A program made the position numbers and the translations under genes. The notes beneath the pieces were generated by a model. The model ran no database searches. It saw only the letters and a program-made list of their open reading frames with translations, and was not told the DNA's origin. DNA of 8,843 nucleotides from Bacteroidales bacterium (lineage in GTDB: Bacteria; Bacteroidota; Bacteroidia; Bacteroidales; UBA932): the NCBI GenBank assembly GCA_017548445.1, contig JAFYZZ010000096.1, positions 1-8,843 on the forward strand, given 5' to 3'. Positions 7,616 to 8,843 of the stretch are shown here, one piece after another. Numbering within the stretch: the first letter of the stretch is position 1; each line of letters begins with the position of its first letter.

Positions 7616-7663
7616 TATGTTGATAGATGAAAGGTTGTTAGTCCGGTTTGTGGGTTTGTTGTG

Positions 7664-7678
7664 CCGCAGACAAAAGTA
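7664..7678 (-). promoter_or_regulatory. Putative Bacteroidetes-type promoter (-7 box) for the CE1-susC-susD-DUF3823 operon
   Basis: The minus strand of 7678-7671 reads TACTTTTG, an exact match to the Bacteroidetes -7 element TAnnTTTG. The expected transcription start is a few bases further on, about 7664-7666, giving a leader of about 50 nt before the CE1 start codon. No TTTG -33 element is found at the usual spacing (minus strand around 7697-7703 reads AAACAAG). The missing -33 box suggests dependence on an activator, which agrees with the direct repeats just upstream. The start site is inferred, not seen. Confidence 0.62.
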
Positions 7679-7709
7679 TGGATTAAATCTACCTTGCTTG
7701 TTTTCGTCC

Positions 7710-7763
7710 GTTCAATTGTTTTTCTCTATGTGGAAGGGGCCCGTCTTGCTTGTTCAATTGTTT
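7710..7763 (-). repeat. Pair of 12-bp direct repeats upstream of the operon promoter (candidate activator sites)
   Basis: The 12-mer AAACAATTGAAC (minus strand) occurs twice, at 7721-7710 and 7763-7752, exactly 42 bp apart, about four helical turns. The core TTGAAC occurs a third time at 7777-7772. A second repeated word, AACAAGCAAG, lies at 7702-7693 and 7754-7745. Relative to the predicted start near 7665, the two 12-mers lie at about -45 to -56 and -87 to -98, where an activator would bind. The repeat is seen directly; the regulatory role is inferred. The region is AT-rich, so some repetition could be chance. Confidence 0.55.
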
Positions 7764-7774
7764 GCGATTATGTT

Positions 7775-7818
7775 CAAATAAAATGGAGACGGATGCGGGG
7801 CAAACTCCGCATCCGTCT
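7775..7818 (-). terminator. Intrinsic terminator after the upstream esterase gene
   Basis: A perfect 12-bp stem, AGACGGATGCGG at 7787-7798 against CCGCATCCGTCT at 7807-7818, encloses an 8-nt loop. On the minus strand the hairpin is followed by CCATTTTATTTG (7786-7775), a T-rich tail. On the plus strand the following bases (GATGTACAATG) have no T-run. It lies 32 nt after the stop codon of the partial esterase gene and separates that transcript from the CE1-susC operon. Confidence 0.85.
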
Positions 7819-7850
7819 GATGTACAATGTGTTATGTTATGTGGTTTACG

Positions 7851-8843
7851 CTAGAACAATCCAATCATCCAGCGCATCACGCTGTCTTCGCCGTAGTCGT
7901 CCAGCAAGGGGACCCAGGAGAAGTGGGCGAGCATCGCCGGGAGGCCGTAGGCGGCCATCTCCCCGTCGGAATAGACGCGCAGCCGGTCGTCCCGGGCGCC
8001 CAGGCGCCTGCGCGCCTCGATGTATGCGTTGGAACTCGCGATCTTGCAGGTCCGGTCGGAAACGGCGTGCACGAAATACATCGGCAGCTTCACGAAAGCC
8101 TCGGTGTCCATCGGCGCGGGCACCATATCAGTCCCGTTCCATTTGTACACCTTGCCCTTGAAAGCCTTGACGAGGTCGGCCGCGAACTGGCCGGGATACT
8201 TCTCCTGCACCTGGTGGATCGGCACGATGGGATCCATCGGGCAGCAGGGGATGGCGGCCTTGAAGCGCTCCGGGAACTGCATCATAAAGCGCATCGTGCA
8301 ACCGCCGCCGCTGGAGGCGCCGGCACAGAAGAGGCGCGAGCCGTCCACCTTGCCCTCGGCGATGAGCGTGTCGATGAAGGCCATCTGCAAGGCGTTGTTG
8401 CGGTCGATCAGCTCGATCTTCTCCGGGTACAGCGAGGCGCTGTAGGAGTAGTTCGGATTGGCGATGGCGAAGACCAGCGCGGCGCAGGGGACGCCTTCCG
8501 TCGCGAGCGACACGAGGCAGCGGTTGGCCGTCGCCACGGTCATCAGGTCCTTGTCGTATTCGCCGCCGCCGATCTGCCAGACCATCAGCGGGACGTTCGG
8601 GATGACGTTGCCGTCGGCGTCTTTCGGCAGGTGCAGCATATACTCGCGGGTGAGCCCCGCAAATGTGAAACTGCCCGTGATGCAGTCGTCCAGGACGGCG
8701 ATGTGCCGCTCCGTGACCGCGGCCGCGGACACGTTGAGGGCGGAGTCCGCGCTGCAGCGCAGCTCCCAGGGGGTGCGGCGGAAGAGGCTCTCGAGCCGCT
8801 TCTCGGGGCTGAGGGGCGCGACCTCCAGCCGCAGGCGCTTGCC
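7851..8843 (-). CDS. Alpha/beta-hydrolase esterase (PHB depolymerase / prolyl-oligopeptidase-like), 5' end missing
   Basis: The C-terminal 330 residues are visible and the frame stays open to the right edge, so the true start is outside the window. A GTG at 8732-8730 could be read as a start but is unlikely, because 37 further codons upstream remain open and no signal peptide begins there. Visible features: a beta-strand-rich lead-in ending in GLTREYMLHLPKDADG; VPLMVWQIGGGEYD, which is likely the oxyanion region; the nucleophile elbow CAGASSGGGCTMRF with G-A-S-S-G (serine codon 8315-8313); YFVHAVSDRTC, holding the candidate catalytic Asp; and MLAHFSW, holding the candidate His. This order is typical of secreted carboxyl-ester hydrolases with a PHB-depolymerase or feruloyl-esterase-like fold that are common in PULs. 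The N-terminal segment may be part of an Ig-like or second catalytic domain. The gene ends in TAG and a terminator follows. The substrate is not readable; peptidase activity is a less likely alternative. The eight cysteines downstream of the GTG are unusual. Confidence 0.75.
   Translation of the reverse strand, partial: GKRLRLEVAPLSPEKRLESLFRRTPWELRCSADSALNVSAAAVTERHIAVLDDCITGSFTFAGLTREYMLHLPKDADGNVIPNVPLMVWQIGGGEYDKDLMTVATANRCLVSLATEGVPCAALVFAIANPNYSYSASLYPEKIELIDRNNALQMAFIDTLIAEGKVDGSRLFCAGASSGGGCTMRFMMQFPERFKAAIPCCPMDPIVPIHQVQEKYPGQFAADLVKAFKGKVYKWNGTDMVPAPMDTEAFVKLPMYFVHAVSDRTCKIASSNAYIEARRRLGARDDRLRVYSDGEMAAYGLPAMLAHFSWVPLLDDYGEDSVMRWMIGLF

Larger units (their letters stand above)
269..7666 (-). 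other. Predicted transcription unit: CE1 esterase - SusC-like - SusD-like - DUF3823
   Basis: The four genes run in one direction with gaps of 48, 12 and 4 nt. A promoter-like -7 box lies upstream of the first gene and a strong terminator follows the last, so they are inferred to form a single mRNA of about 7.4 kb. No internal promoter element matching TAnnTTTG was seen in the gaps. The flanking partial esterase and GH3 genes lie outside the two terminators, although they probably serve the same utilization locus. Confidence 0.75.

Noticed and set aside
6422..7630. Plus-strand frame opposite the CE1 esterase gene
   Set aside because: It is in antisense register with an esterase that has an intact signal peptide and catalytic motifs; the plus-strand product matches nothing recognisable.
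7736..7741. GGGCCC palindrome between the direct repeats
   Set aside because: Six-base palindromes are frequent in GC-rich DNA and nothing around it extends the symmetry.
7787..7818. Bidirectional function of the 12-bp hairpin
   Set aside because: Only the minus-strand direction has a T-rich tail, and no plus-strand gene is present to terminate.
7661..8161. Plus-strand frame covering the intergenic region and the 3' end of the partial esterase
   Set aside because: The product is Arg/Ser/Pro-rich in the part antisense to the esterase, crosses a terminator hairpin and the promoter region, and shows no domain.
8730..8732. GTG start for the right-hand esterase
   Set aside because: The frame remains open for 37 more codons to the window edge with coding-like composition, no signal peptide follows the GTG, and Bacteroidetes mostly use ATG.
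1..8843. Search for mobile elements, CRISPR arrays, tRNA or rRNA genes
   Set aside because: No transposase or integrase motif, no terminal inverted repeats, no regularly spaced repeats, and almost all sequence is accounted for by intact PUL genes.

Overview
The window looks like part of a polysaccharide utilization locus (PUL) from a GC-rich member of the Bacteroidales. The evidence is a SusC-like TonB-dependent transporter directly followed by a SusD-like lipoprotein, a DUF3823-type lipoprotein, secreted carbohydrate-active enzymes, a Bacteroidetes-type -7 promoter element (TAnnTTTG on the minus strand), and start codons without Shine-Dalgarno sequences. Genus cannot be fixed from this stretch. 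No RNA gene, insertion sequence, integrase or CRISPR array was seen.

Every gene is on the minus strand, so transcription runs from high to low coordinates. In transcription order: (1) the C-terminal part of an alpha/beta-hydrolase esterase (7851-8843, cut by the right edge), closed by a strong intrinsic terminator (7787-7818); (2) an intergenic control region (about 7664-7786) with two identical 12-bp direct repeats 42 bp apart, then a -7 promoter box; (3) a CE1-type esterase with an N-terminal beta-sandwich domain (6431-7615); (4) SusC-like transporter (3146-6382); (5) SusD-like glycan-binding lipoprotein (1205-3133); (6) DUF3823 lipoprotein (328-1200); (7) a second strong terminator (269-302); (8) the N-terminus of a glycoside hydrolase family 3 enzyme (1-254, cut by the left edge), whose start codon lies only 14 nt after the terminator's T-run.

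Inferred working model: the SusD-like and DUF3823 lipoproteins sit on the cell surface and capture an oligosaccharide, and the SusC-like channel imports it using TonB energy. The CE1 esterase removes acyl groups (acetyl or feruloyl) from the glycan, and the GH3 enzyme trims the oligosaccharide from its non-reducing end, probably in the periplasm. CE1 plus GH3 would suit a decorated hemicellulose such as acetylated or feruloylated xylan, but nothing in the window proves the substrate. The regulator (hybrid two-component sensor, SusR-like or other) is not in the window. The SusC-like protein has no N-terminal STN domain, which argues against direct sigma/anti-sigma control.

The window holds a conventional PUL and no clearly novel system. 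The most interesting points are the direct repeats upstream of the promoter, the terminator just before the GH3 start codon, the guanine-free mRNA leaders before the CE1 and SusC genes, and the esterase-first order of the operon.
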